A stretch of DNA of 64,000 nt from Arthrobacter sp. B2a2-09 (lineage in GTDB: Bacteria; Actinomycetota; Actinomycetes; Actinomycetales; Micrococcaceae): contig NZ_JAMXIC010000001.1 in assembly GCF_027587375.1 (NCBI RefSeq), positions 124,001-188,000 of the forward strand. Direction: 5' to 3'. The notes under the pieces are model-generated. The model did not search any database. It was not told where the DNA came from and saw nothing but the letters and a program-made list of their open reading frames with translations. Shown here one piece after another: positions 8,445 to 17,185 of this stretch. How positions within the stretch are numbered: position 1 is the first letter of the stretch; every line of letters begins with the position of its first letter. The translations under genes and the position numbers were made by a program.

Positions 8445-8610
8445 GCGCTAAGCATATAACGATGCGAAGCGTGTTGCGATTTTGATATATCCCCATGCCA
8501 AGAAGACGGCTATCCCGGGACCATATCTCTGGCGAGAATTGGGAGATGAGCAGCCAGGAGATCCAGCCAGAGCCTGGCCCATGCCGGCTCCGGAAGGAAC
8601 GCAGACAAGC

Positions 8611-9678
8611 ATGAGACAAGACGTTGCCGCACCCGCAAAAGACGGACGGCAGGATACGCTGCTTCCCCGGGGCTTGCGGAGCAAGCGGTTGCCCGGACTG
8701 GCGGCGGCAGCGGCCGCGGTCGCCGTTGCCTGGCTGATCCATTTGACCGTCCCGGTGATGCCTTTCCTGACGGCGTCAGTCATGCTGGGAATTCTTTCTG
8801 CGAATCTCCCCGGGATCAGTACCGCCGTGGAAGGAGTCCTGCAGCCCGGGCTGGTGCTTTCCGCCAAGCGGTTCATGCGGCTGGGAATCGTTCTGCTGGG
8901 TCTCAAACTCAGCCTGATCGATGTGGCTGCGCTGGGCTGGAAGACGCTGGCGATCGTGGTTGGCATTGTCCTGCTGACCTTTATGGGAACGCTGGTCCTG
9001 GGCAGGGCACTGAAACTTCCGGGCGATCAGCCCCTGCTTCTTGCCACAGGATTTTCCATTTGCGGCGCGTCCGCCATTGGGGCCATGAGCGGGGTCACCA
9101 AAACGGATCACCGCGACACTGTTGTTCCAATCGCCCTTGTGACCCTGTGCGGAACGCTGGCGATCGCGGCCCTTCCCGCGCTCAAGGGACCCCTTGGCCT
9201 GGACGCTGTTCAGTTCGGATACTGGGTGGGAGCCAGTGTCCACGATGTGGGGCAGGTTGTGGCAACGGCGCAGACGGCGGGCGCTGCTTCCCTTGCCGGG
9301 GCGCTCATCATCAAGCTCACCCGTGTGCTGATGCTTGCGCCGATGGTCGCCGGAGCCGCGCTGGTGGAACGCTTCCGCCGCCGACGGACGGACAACGGCG
9401 CTGAGAATACCGGCATCAAGCTTCCTCCGCTGATCCCGCTCTTCGTGGCCGGGTTCATGGCGATGATCGTTTTGCGGACGCTGGGGATCCTGCCACCCGT
9501 TGTCCTCGAAGTTGCCGGCACGGTCCAGGACCTGCTGCTTGCCGCAGCGCTGTGCGGGCTTGGGGCGTCAGTGCAGGTCCGGTCTCTGCTCCAAACCAGT
9601 GGCAGGGCCATCATCGCAGCGATGCTCTCCTGGGGTCTCATCGCAGCTCTGGCATTTGTCGGTGTGCACTTCATCTAG
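8611..9678 (+). CDS. YeiH/UPF0324-family putative sulfate/sulfite exporter
   Basis: Multi-pass inner-membrane protein, 355 aa from the ATG at 8611; the family is about 350 aa. Diagnostic segments are MLGILSANLPG, RFMRLGIVLLGLKLSL, the glycine-rich FSICGASAIGAMSGV and YWVGASVHDVGQVVATA. The frame stays open upstream to 8482 with further ATG codons (8581), but the extra residues are polar and non-conserved; GGAAGGA lies 13 bases before 8611. Regulated probably by the divergent LysR gene. The transported ion is not proven for the family. Confidence 0.8.
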   Translation: MRQDVAAPAKDGRQDTLLPRGLRSKRLPGLAAAAAAVAVAWLIHLTVPVMPFLTASVMLGILSANLPGISTAVEGVLQPGLVLSAKRFMRLGIVLLGLKLSLIDVAALGWKTLAIVVGIVLLTFMGTLVLGRALKLPGDQPLLLATGFSICGASAIGAMSGVTKTDHRDTVVPIALVTLCGTLAIAALPALKGPLGLDAVQFGYWVGASVHDVGQVVATAQTAGAASLAGALIIKLTRVLMLAPMVAGAALVERFRRRRTDNGAENTGIKLPPLIPLFVAGFMAMIVLRTLGILPPVVLEVAGTVQDLLLAAALCGLGASVQVRSLLQTSGRAIIAAMLSWGLIAALAFVGVHFI

Positions 9679-9920
9679 GAACGTATCCTTAGCACCACCA
9701 TGGAACTCATGACGGACACGACGACTGAAATGTGTGCTTTACGGTGTCTGCATTGACCCTGCTGGGGTCCCTCTGACGAGGTCTCTGCGTTTCAGGCAGG
9801 GACCTCACGGGCGGCAGGTCGATGGCCCGCTGGTCGCCATTAAATCTGCCAGGTGCTGGCCGGTAGATCTGCCCGCTAAATGGTTCGGCAGGGTTGGCCA
9901 TCGCAGTTCCGATGACCCTC

Positions 9921-9974
9921 TTCCCGTCTAAGCTCCGGGAGTATCATGCGAGGGACGGCACCCAATGAGGCCGC
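9921..9974. repeat. 54-bp dispersed repeat, copy 1
   Basis: Aligned without gaps to 27311-27364 with 45 of 54 identical bases, including TCATGCGAGGGA and CCCAATG. The copy covers the proposed ATG at 9965 of the next gene, so that start may be fortuitous. Confidence 0.65.
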
Positions 9975-11338
9975 CAGCCCAAGTTTCCGATTCGAAGAAC
10001 GGTGGTGATGTCGTGTCCTGGACACAGGTATCGAATGTGGCTCAGCTCAACGAGGCGCTGGCGGAGGGGGCCAAGGAAATCGAGGTATCCGGAACACTGA
10101 AGGGGATGCCCTCGGTGACCTTGCCTCCCGGAGTGGCGCTGCGCGGCGGCGAGTTCGTCTTCGGGGCCAAAGGCCTGCGGCTGACGCGGGATAACTCGGT
10201 CGAAAACATCACTGTGCGAACCCCGGCGCATGAGCTCGCCATCTACAACGACCCCTCGGTGGAGGACCTGGGCACGCTTCGACTGAAGAACGTGACCAGC
10301 TACGGGCAGGTCTATCTCAGCGCGGAAGGCAGCATCCGGGCCGGTCGGATCGAGGCCGACGGCGTGCACGTCGCGGAGGCGGACACGCGCGGTCGGGCGG
10401 ACCGACCCACCGGGTTCGGGGTCGAGGCGATGCAGGGCGCCTTCACCCTTTGGAACCGGCAGCCGGAAACCGCCGTCGTGCTCACCGCACGGCTGGAGAA
10501 CATCTCCGCCGGCAGCGCGCAGAAGCCCGTGCGCGGCAGCGGCGTGTTCGTCGGCGGCCACGGCGATGCGGCCGGCAAGGCCGACGGCGGCGCCGTCGCC
10601 GTCGAAGTGCTCTCCACCGGGGACGTCTTCTCCGACGGCGGCATCGCCCCTGGTACACCGGATCTGATCAGCGGCGGTGTCTTCATCATCAGCGGCGCGA
10701 ATGCCGCGGACGTGGTGAACCTGGGCACCACCACCACGTTCGGCCAGAACGACATGGTCCTGGACAACTGGGGCGCCGTGGAGAACTGGACGGCCAAGGC
10801 CAAGGTCACCTCGCACGGTCCCAGCGGCATCGGTTTCGTCAACTTCGGCGACATCGGCGTGCTCACCGTGGAGGCCCCCATTGAAACCACCGGACTGGGT
10901 GCCCGCGGATTCAACGTCTACGATGGCACCTTGCGCGAAGCCGTGTTCGACTCGATCACCACGCACGGGGACGGGTCCGTGGGCGTGCAGGTCAGCCGCG
11001 ACTTGCCCAAACTGACCATCAAGGGCAGCCTGACCACTTCCGGCGGCACCGGTGAAAGTCTGGTCAAGGGCGTCCTGATGCCGTTGGCGGCCATCGCCCT
11101 CAGCGTGAAGCCCGGCGGGCACATCGGCTCCGTGGACATCGGGATGGACATCTCCACCGACGGCGACGGCCTGGCCACCGTGGACCTGGAAGGTCCCGTC
11201 GGCAGGCTGGATGTCGGTGGGAAGATCATCGCCAACGGCGCCGGCGCATCGGCTGTGCGGATTGCGGGCGTGGAGGGTCCCAGCCTGGACGGCCTGATAC
11301 TGGAAGCCACCAACGGCCAACCGCTGGCCCCCGGATAG
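9965..11338 (+). CDS. Predicted right-handed beta-helix protein of unknown function
   Basis: 457 aa from the ATG at 9965 or 441 aa from the GTG at 10013. No known family was recognised. The protein is made of short repeating strands with GxV/GxL turns (for example SVTLPPGVALRGGEFVFG, LRLKNVTSYGQVYLS, GVLTVEAPIETTGLG), typical of parallel beta-helix proteins. There is no signal peptide and almost no cysteine. GAGGGA lies nine bases before 9965, but those bases belong to a dispersed repeat, so the GTG start remains possible. It stands alone, followed by a strong hairpin. Confidence 0.65.
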   Translation: MRPPAQVSDSKNGGDVVSWTQVSNVAQLNEALAEGAKEIEVSGTLKGMPSVTLPPGVALRGGEFVFGAKGLRLTRDNSVENITVRTPAHELAIYNDPSVEDLGTLRLKNVTSYGQVYLSAEGSIRAGRIEADGVHVAEADTRGRADRPTGFGVEAMQGAFTLWNRQPETAVVLTARLENISAGSAQKPVRGSGVFVGGHGDAAGKADGGAVAVEVLSTGDVFSDGGIAPGTPDLISGGVFIISGANAADVVNLGTTTTFGQNDMVLDNWGAVENWTAKAKVTSHGPSGIGFVNFGDIGVLTVEAPIETTGLGARGFNVYDGTLREAVFDSITTHGDGSVGVQVSRDLPKLTIKGSLTTSGGTGESLVKGVLMPLAAIALSVKPGGHIGSVDIGMDISTDGDGLATVDLEGPVGRLDVGGKIIANGAGASAVRIAGVEGPSLDGLILEATNGQPLAPG

Positions 11339-11359
11339 ACCCTGGAACTCAACGACCGC

Positions 11360-11393
11360 AGTCCGGCACCCTTCACGTGAAGAGTGCCGGACT
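11360..11393. terminator. Bidirectional hairpin between convergent genes
   Basis: AGTCCGGCAC at 11360-11369 pairs perfectly with GTGCCGGACT at 11384-11393, and the intervening bases contain the further palindrome CTTCACGTGAAG. It lies just past the beta-helix gene and overlaps the end of the convergent hydrolase gene at 11373, so it probably stops transcription both ways. Confidence 0.75.
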
Positions 11394-12338
11394 CCGAGTG
11401 CTGCTCAGCAGGATCGATGGTGGTCTTGGCACACCTCCCCGTGACCACAGGTCGTCGAGCAGCCGCTGTACTTGCTCGGGCCGTTCGATGTTGGCGAAAT
11501 GGCCGCAGTGCGGGATCGTCGACAGCCGGGCGTGGGGGACTATTTCGGCCAGCCGGGCAAGGTCGGATGGAGGCGTGAACACATCGCTGTCGCCGCGGAT
11601 TGCCAGCACCGGGCAGAGGATGCCGCGCCACCGGCCGAAATCGTAGTGGGCGGCTGCCCTGGCGGCAGCGGAGAAGCTGGCCGGCCGGGCGTCATCGCCT
11701 AGATCGCGGAACACCGTCGGGGGAATGGCTGCCGGATCTGCGAAGAACGGGGACATCAGTGGTCCCATCAGGGGTGTGGCGGCGATGGCACGGACCAGTG
11801 CCGTCCCTGCCGGACCGAGGGCTGCCATGGAGCGCATGGCCAGCAGCATGCCGGCGAACGACGGGAATCTGTGAAGGCTGCGCAATGGCGTCCGTGCCGC
11901 CTCGGACACGCCGAATGTGGTGGCCGAAATGGCGGCTACGCTGGCGGTCTGTTCCGGCCATACCGCGGCCATGTGCAAGGCCAGGAAGCCTCCCATGGAG
12001 TGGCCCACCAGGTTCCAACGCCGGTAGCCGAGCGCGTCCAGTACCCCGGTGACAGTGCGTGCCATCGCGTCGACGCTGAAATGTTCCAGCCGGGCACCGT
12101 TCGTGGATTCGCCCCAGCCCGGCAGATCAAACAGGACCCGGTCATTGGCCGGTGCCCCGGAAAGCAGGGGCCGGAAGGTGGTCCAGGAACCTGCGGCGCC
12201 GTGGAGGTAGACATCCGGGATGCCGGACGTGGCACACGGTCCCCGGGCACCCTGCTGGACACGCACCGTGCAGGGACCCAGCTCCGTGGGAAAGACATGC
12301 CGCCGCAGCGTGGGGGCGCTTTTCTGCTGGACACTCAT
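11373..12338 (-). CDS. Alpha/beta hydrolase
   Basis: 321 aa from the ATG at 12338, which follows GAAGG by five bases. Fold landmarks are the oxyanion-side LHGAAGSW, the nucleophile elbow GHSMGG (Ser114), an aspartate in RGDSDVF and the catalytic histidine in IPHCGHFANIE. Most similar in layout to esterases and C-C hydrolases of small esters or aromatic products. The C-terminal tail after the histidine helix runs into the terminator hairpin and may be non-conserved. No neighbour defines the substrate. Confidence 0.85.
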   Translation of the reverse strand: MSVQQKSAPTLRRHVFPTELGPCTVRVQQGARGPCATSGIPDVYLHGAAGSWTTFRPLLSGAPANDRVLFDLPGWGESTNGARLEHFSVDAMARTVTGVLDALGYRRWNLVGHSMGGFLALHMAAVWPEQTASVAAISATTFGVSEAARTPLRSLHRFPSFAGMLLAMRSMAALGPAGTALVRAIAATPLMGPLMSPFFADPAAIPPTVFRDLGDDARPASFSAAARAAAHYDFGRWRGILCPVLAIRGDSDVFTPPSDLARLAEIVPHARLSTIPHCGHFANIERPEQVQRLLDDLWSRGGVPRPPSILLSSTRSPALFT

Positions 12339-12496
12339 GGTCACCTTCGCTTTCGCTCTCTGAAACTAGTTCGTAGCCGCAGAGGTACCGGATGGGACTG
12401 CTGGTTCCGGCGTCGATGGTGAATGCGTTTGGAAGACGGACTTGCCAAGGAAATGTCCACTCGCTCGCATTTTCACTTGCACCCGATGGTGTCTGT

Positions 12497-13192
12497 TCAG
12501 GGCGTGAGGGGGCCTTGCAGAACGCGGAGCGCAAGGGCTTTGTCGCCTTCGATGATCGCTGTTTCTGAGAGATTGGAGCGGCCCCAGAGACCCAGGTACA
12601 TCCCGCGCAGCGGCGAGGTGATCGAGGCTTCGGGGGCCCCTTGGCCGAGTTTCCAACTGTGCGCCCCTGGTACCTGGAAGGTCACCGACCCCTCTAGCTG
12701 CGGCATCCGTTCCAGCCGAAGCTGGCGCGGTGTGAACATTGTCAGGATCTCGTCGATTCCGTCGAGCATGAAATCTGCTGCGAAGGAGGGGACCGCCAAC
12801 TCTGATGCTTGGCACGCGTCGATGAGGTGAACGGCGTGTTCATGTGCCTGGCGCCGACGCCAAAACCCGGCTTTGCGCGGGGGAGGGCCAAAGTTCCAGC
12901 ACGGCCTTTCGGGATCGAGCGCCGCCATTGTCCCGAGAAAGGCGTCCACCCCTTCGAGGAACCACGTTACGGCGCCGGTGGTCGGTGGCGCCGGTTCCTC
13001 GATGAACTCTCCCGCAAGAACTATTTCCGCTGCCCAACGTTCGATTGAACCCAGATGCCCGAAGAGATCCTCGAGCGTCCAGCCAGGACAGGCCGGAACG
13101 CGGCGAGCTAGTACTTCCTCGGACTGGCGCGCAAGGATGCTAAGCCGGTCGAGGCTGCTGGCCAGCTCGGTAAGGTAGCGATCGGGCGACAT
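12497..13192 (-). CDS. Maleylpyruvate isomerase-family mycothiol-dependent enzyme
   Basis: 231 aa. The N-terminal DinB-like four-helix domain reads LARRVPACPGWTLEDLFGHLGSIERWAAEIV, with the W-x-x-x-x-x-x-H-x-x family pattern whose histidine helps bind a metal, plus the later HEHAVHLIDA. These proteins use mycothiol, the actinobacterial thiol, for isomerisation or transfer. The start at 13192 is chosen because homologous helices begin just after it; the frame is open further upstream but without conserved features. Confidence 0.8.
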   Translation of the reverse strand: MSPDRYLTELASSLDRLSILARQSEEVLARRVPACPGWTLEDLFGHLGSIERWAAEIVLAGEFIEEPAPPTTGAVTWFLEGVDAFLGTMAALDPERPCWNFGPPPRKAGFWRRRQAHEHAVHLIDACQASELAVPSFAADFMLDGIDEILTMFTPRQLRLERMPQLEGSVTFQVPGAHSWKLGQGAPEASITSPLRGMYLGLWGRSNLSETAIIEGDKALALRVLQGPLTP

Positions 13193-13565
13193 ATGCTGAG
13201 CATAACGGGCCGTACCCTGGCAGCCGTCGCCAAAACTGGAGGAGGGCATCCCGTGGCTTCCGGGGGCGAAAATCCGGGACGATTCAAGCGGTTGAGGTGC
13301 TTGTTGACGAGGCTTCCTGCTCGGACCTACCATGGCGTTGCTGGCCTGTGAAGCTCTTTGTCATAGGCGGAGGGGAGCTGAAGATGGCGGCTCCGGTGAT
13401 CACCGATTTCGGCGCGGTCCCCATTGCGGTGAGTCCCCGTCACGGGTGCGGGGGCGCCCCACGATCGCGCTTCTGACTGCTTGGTCGTCGGTCTTCTTGG
13501 GAAGAATGCAGGAGCCGGTGCGCCGCTCAAAGAGCCGGCATCCGGAAAAGGATGGAGCAGCCCCG
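13193..13565. other. Intergenic region, one possible micro-ORF
   Basis: 373 bases without a recognised gene. A 30-codon frame from ATG 13384 to TGA 13474-13476 is preceded by an excellent ribosome site (GGAGGGGAG, seven bases away) and encodes a short neutral peptide beginning MAAPVITDFGAVP. It may be a small protein or a leader; there is no independent support. Confidence 0.3.
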
Positions 13566-14207
13566 ATGAGCGCTGAGCAGGCTTCGGGACGGGAACGTCC
13601 AGTGTCGATGATGCGTACGCTGGTGCGCGGTCTGGCTTGGGATGTGGGGTTACCGCTGGCCGCCTACTATGTCCTGCACTTGGCCGGTGCCACGGACTGG
13701 GCCGCACTGCTGGCGGCGACCGGAGCCGCCGGCTGCCGGCTGTTGTGGACGGCGTTGAAGCGACATTCCCTGAACCCGTTTGCGATGCTGATGGTCATCA
13801 TCTTCGGACTCGGCCTGGGTTTGTCTTTCCTCACCGGTGACCCGCGGTTTCTGCTGCTCAAGGACTCGGCTATCACCGGAGGCCTGGGTATTTCGTTCCT
13901 CGTTTTTGCCGCCCTGGGACATCCCCTGACTTTGGACGCAGCCAAGACGTGGAGGCCGGAGCGCGCCGCGGAAATGGACCGGGATTTCCACAGCAACCCG
14001 GCGGCGCACCGCTGGCACCTGAAGATTTCCGCCGTTTGGGGTGTGGGATTGATTGCTGAAGCCAGCACGCGGGCCGTCCTGGTCTATCTGCTGCCTATTG
14101 ATGTCATGGTGGGGGTTTCTGCCGCCCTGGCAGTGATCGTTTTCGCCGCCCTCATCGCCTGGACTGTCTGGGACCGGAAACGACGGCAAGCGGCGTGGTC
14201 TTCCTGA
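13566..14207 (+). CDS. VC0807-family-like integral membrane protein
   Basis: 213 aa with five or six hydrophobic helices and a conserved-looking core: YYVLHLAGATDWAAL, NPFAMLMVIIFGLGLGLSFLTGDPRFLLLKDS and KTWRPERAAEMDRDF. The segment GDPRFLLLKDSAITG is characteristic of this family of uncharacterised membrane proteins. ATG 13566 follows GGATGGAG. The role is unknown. Confidence 0.7.
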   Translation: MSAEQASGRERPVSMMRTLVRGLAWDVGLPLAAYYVLHLAGATDWAALLAATGAAGCRLLWTALKRHSLNPFAMLMVIIFGLGLGLSFLTGDPRFLLLKDSAITGGLGISFLVFAALGHPLTLDAAKTWRPERAAEMDRDFHSNPAAHRWHLKISAVWGVGLIAEASTRAVLVYLLPIDVMVGVSAALAVIVFAALIAWTVWDRKRRQAAWSS

Positions 14208-14364
14208 CGCGGGTCCGGCCTTGTTGAGACCGGACGACGTGCGCAAGATCCCCTGAGTCAGGGCAATCGGATTGGAAGTTCCCAGGAACGTCTTCCTTCA
14301 GGTGCGAAACAGCGGCACCATGAATGAAAGCAGAACCCGTCCAACGATGGAAGGGAGAGGCGCC

Positions 14365-14871
14365 GTGGATGAGCAGAGATCCCGCCGACATCCGAGATTC
14401 CCGGCGTGGGAAGTCGGACCGGTGGCGGTCGGACTGGGCCTGGTCGCCCACCTGGTCTCGGGCGGCGTGTCTCCCGGGGTTCCGTTGCTGTTTGCGCTGA
14501 CCGCTCTGTTGAGTATGTGCGCTTCGCTGCTCGCCCGGATAAACCTACCGAATTGGCTACTGCTCGTTCTCTGCGGCGTGGCCCAGCAGGTTCTGCATCT
14601 GGCCTTCGACCGGCTCTCCGGGAGCTTCTCGGTTGTCGCGCCTGCCCAACATCAGCATGGAGCGTCGGGATTGCAGGCTGGCCAGCTGGCCGCGACGCCC
14701 TTCGTGGCGTCCGGGCACTCACCGGATTTGATGCTGGATATGCACGTCGCCGCAGCCTTGCTGACAGCGCTGCTCGTCGCCCGGGCGGACATATCGGTCA
14801 CGCGGGCGTTGGCCCTGCTCCATGGCACGACTTCGGGAGGTCCACACAAAGCCCATTCGGGCACTCCGTAG
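14365..14871 (+). CDS. Small histidine-containing membrane protein of unknown function
   Basis: 168 aa from the GTG at 14365, which has the ribosome site GGAAGGGAGAGG; ATG codons at 14320 and 14347 are alternatives without one. It has an N-terminal TM pair, a second TM pair around NWLLLVLCGVAQQVLHLAFD, an extracytoplasmic loop with HQHG, and a final helix preceded by HSPDLMLDMHVAAALLTALL. The histidine/methionine-rich loop resembles proteins found beside CopC/YcnI copper genes in actinobacteria, but no copper genes are adjacent. Function is not assigned. Confidence 0.6.
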   Translation: MDEQRSRRHPRFPAWEVGPVAVGLGLVAHLVSGGVSPGVPLLFALTALLSMCASLLARINLPNWLLLVLCGVAQQVLHLAFDRLSGSFSVVAPAQHQHGASGLQAGQLAATPFVASGHSPDLMLDMHVAAALLTALLVARADISVTRALALLHGTTSGGPHKAHSGTP

Positions 14872-14925
14872 CCATTCCCCGCCGCGACGGCGGAAGGACC
14901 TGGATTGGACCAGTTTGGAGGCCAG

Positions 14926-15915
14926 ATGGCTCACCCTGGATGGCCCCGGCTTCGGGCCGATGATTGGACCCCGACCCGGGAGACCGTGCACATGTGGACC
15001 CAGATCATCGGAAAAATCCGCATGGCGCACGCACCAATGCTGAACCATTGGTGGCAGGTGACGCTGTACGTCACCCCGCGCGGACTGACGACATCAATGA
15101 TCCCGTACGGCCGCGGTGCCTACGATATCGAATTCGATTTCCTTGAACACCGGCTGCACATACGCTCCAGCAACGGAACTTCAGCATTCGTCGTTCTCGG
15201 AGCCAAGTCGGTGGCCGAATTCCATTCCGAGGTATTCGAGGCCCTGGGCCGGCTCGGTATCGAGGCGTCCATCCGCGGCATCCCGAACGAGGTGGACCCG
15301 GCCATACCCTTCGCCGAGGACCATCAGCATGCCTCCTACGATCCGGAGGCTATCGCGTTGTTCTGGCAGCAATTGGTCCAGTCGGACCGGGTCCTGAATG
15401 AATTCAGATCGCGCTTCAGGGGCAAGGCCAGTCCCGTCCACTTCTTCTGGGGAGGCATGGACCTGGCCTACGCCCGCTTCTCCGGACGGGAGGCGCCCAC
15501 CCACCCCGGAGGAGTCCCGAACTGCGCCGACTGGGTGATGGTGGAGGGTTACTCCCACGAGCTAAGCAGCTGCGGGTTTTGGCCCGGGGGAGGGGACGAA
15601 GGAGCCTTCTATTCCTATTCCTATCCTGAGCCCTCCGGCTACGCCGAATATGTGAACGACGCCGACGGTGCCGCCTACAACAATGACGGCAGGCTGTACC
15701 TCCTCCCGTACGAGAACGTCCGCACGGCGTCGGACCCCGACCGGATGCTGTTGCGGTTCCTGCAATCCACCTATGAGGCGGCCGCGAAAACGGGACACTG
15801 GGACCGCGCCGCTCTGGAGGCGGATCCGGCCCGTTGGCGACGCGGGCGACAAGGCCAACAGTCGGGACCAGGGGACGGTTCGCCGTTCGGCCGACGCTCC
15901 CTCCGCGCGGAATAG
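14926..15915 (+). CDS. DUF5996 family protein
   Basis: 329 aa from the ATG at 14926, which follows TTTGGAGG. Characteristic segments are GKIRMAHAPMLNHWWQVTLYV near the N-terminus, HFFWGGMDLAYARFSGR in the middle and the acidic/aromatic SSCGFWPGGGDEGAFYSY. The family occurs widely in actinobacteria and proteobacteria, is cytoplasmic and has no assigned activity. Monocistronic; 55 bases separate it from the zinc-finger gene downstream. Confidence 0.8.
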   Translation: MAHPGWPRLRADDWTPTRETVHMWTQIIGKIRMAHAPMLNHWWQVTLYVTPRGLTTSMIPYGRGAYDIEFDFLEHRLHIRSSNGTSAFVVLGAKSVAEFHSEVFEALGRLGIEASIRGIPNEVDPAIPFAEDHQHASYDPEAIALFWQQLVQSDRVLNEFRSRFRGKASPVHFFWGGMDLAYARFSGREAPTHPGGVPNCADWVMVEGYSHELSSCGFWPGGGDEGAFYSYSYPEPSGYAEYVNDADGAAYNNDGRLYLLPYENVRTASDPDRMLLRFLQSTYEAAAKTGHWDRAALEADPARWRRGRQGQQSGPGDGSPFGRRSLRAE

Positions 15916-15970
15916 CCGGGGCGTAAAGTAGTGGGTGGTCTAAAGGCACTCCAATACGAGGGAAGCCACA

Positions 15971-16318
15971 ATGAATGCAAAACAAGGAATCGATGTGTCG
16001 ATTCCACCCAGCGGACCTGGTTGCGTTGAATGCGAGGCCATCGGAGGTTGGTGGCTGCATCTGCGGCGGTGCGCCCAGTGCGGGCACATCGGCTGTTGCG
16101 ACAACTCGCCAGGGCAACACGCTACAGCCCATGCACAATCCACCGGCCACCCGGTCATCCGCAGCTTCGAACCGGGCGAGGACTGGTTCTTCAACTATCC
16201 CAGCTCCGAATTTTTCGCCGGACCGGAACTTGAACCCCCGGCGCATCACCCGCTCGATCAAGGCGTTCCGGCCCCAGCCTCACGCGTCCCGGCTGACTGG
16301 CAGCAGCGGCTGCACTGA
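15971..16318 (+). CDS. UBP-type zinc finger protein
   Basis: 115 aa. The ligands follow the ZnF-UBP pattern: CVEC near residue 18, CAQCGHIGCCDNSPGQHATAHAQSTGHPVI with the paired cysteines and three histidines, ending in an ESGDWF-like segment (EPGEDWFFNYPSSEFF). In eukaryotes this finger binds ubiquitin C-termini; bacterial versions are short, stand-alone and of unknown role. The ATG at 15971 follows GAGGGA. Confidence 0.85.
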   Translation: MNAKQGIDVSIPPSGPGCVECEAIGGWWLHLRRCAQCGHIGCCDNSPGQHATAHAQSTGHPVIRSFEPGEDWFFNYPSSEFFAGPELEPPAHHPLDQGVPAPASRVPADWQQRLH

Positions 16319-16368
16319 CTGGGTATAAGGCTGGAACACACCCACCCCAGGCTGCCTAGGTGTGGCGT

Positions 16369-16983
16369 TCAGGCCGAAAGCTGCGCGATCAGTTCGTCGG
16401 TCGTGATGATCGCGTGGGCGTAGGTGGGCCCGTTGATGGCGTGGGCGGAGTGCATCGCTTCCGGGCTGAATGCGGAGGTCGCGTCGGTGACCAAGGTGAC
16501 GTGGTAACCGAGTTCCATACCGAAGCGACCGGTCGCTTCAAGGCAGGTGTTCGCGACCAGACCGATCAGGACGATACGGCGGATGCCGTGTTGCTTGAGC
16601 TGCAGGTCGAGGTCTGTGTTGGCGAAGCCGCTCGATCCCCAGTGCTCGTGGATGACGATTTCACCCGGCCGGGGCTGGAAGGCGTCGTGGAATGATCCGC
16701 CCCAGCTATCTTTGGCGAAGACCTGGGCCTTGGCCGATCCGAGCTGGTAGGGCGTTGGGTTGTCGAAGGCGACGTAGTCACCCGGCTCCCAGCGGTGATG
16801 GGGAACGAAGATGACTTTGTAGTCCCGAGCCCGTGCGGTCGAAACCACCGCGTGAAGATGTTCGAGCAGCCGCACCTCCTCGGCGATCGCCTTCACCCGA
16901 GGCCACAGCTTACCGCCCTCGCTGATGAAGTCGTTGTATGGGTCGACCAGCAGAATCGCTGTGCTCGACAGGTCGTAGCTCAT
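16369..16983 (-). CDS. Isochorismatase-like cysteine hydrolase
   Basis: 204 aa from the ATG at 16983, behind GGAGACCTCC. The nucleophile region GLVANTCLEATGRFGMELGY and the N-terminal aspartate in AILLVDPYNDF match the isochorismatase/nicotinamidase superfamily. The usual third catalytic residue, a lysine about four residues before S-x-F-x-x-T-D-L, appears as histidine (IHEHWGSSGFANTDL), so chemistry may differ from nicotinamidases. Convergent with the UBP gene and divergent from the nitrilase locus. Confidence 0.85.
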   Translation of the reverse strand: MSYDLSSTAILLVDPYNDFISEGGKLWPRVKAIAEEVRLLEHLHAVVSTARARDYKVIFVPHHRWEPGDYVAFDNPTPYQLGSAKAQVFAKDSWGGSFHDAFQPRPGEIVIHEHWGSSGFANTDLDLQLKQHGIRRIVLIGLVANTCLEATGRFGMELGYHVTLVTDATSAFSPEAMHSAHAINGPTYAHAIITTDELIAQLSA

Positions 16984-17185
16984 GGAGGTCTCCACTTCCT
17001 TCGCGCCTTCCGGCTCAAGGTGCCCTGCTCGCTCATTGAGAAAGGAGCAGGTCTGGAACACGAAGCGCCGGTCGTCACAGCGTAAGATATCTGACCCGCT
17101 GTGTGACACCCTGTAAATTGCTGACGGCCCCGGGCTGTCCGATCATTAGATGATGCTCCTCATGGCTGTTAGACGAATAAGCAAC

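Noticed and set aside
9944..11320. Long open frame on the reverse strand of the beta-helix gene
   Set aside because: It is a shadow frame: low-complexity Gly/His/Ala/Val composition, no ribosome site and opposite to a gene with clear strand-repeat structure.
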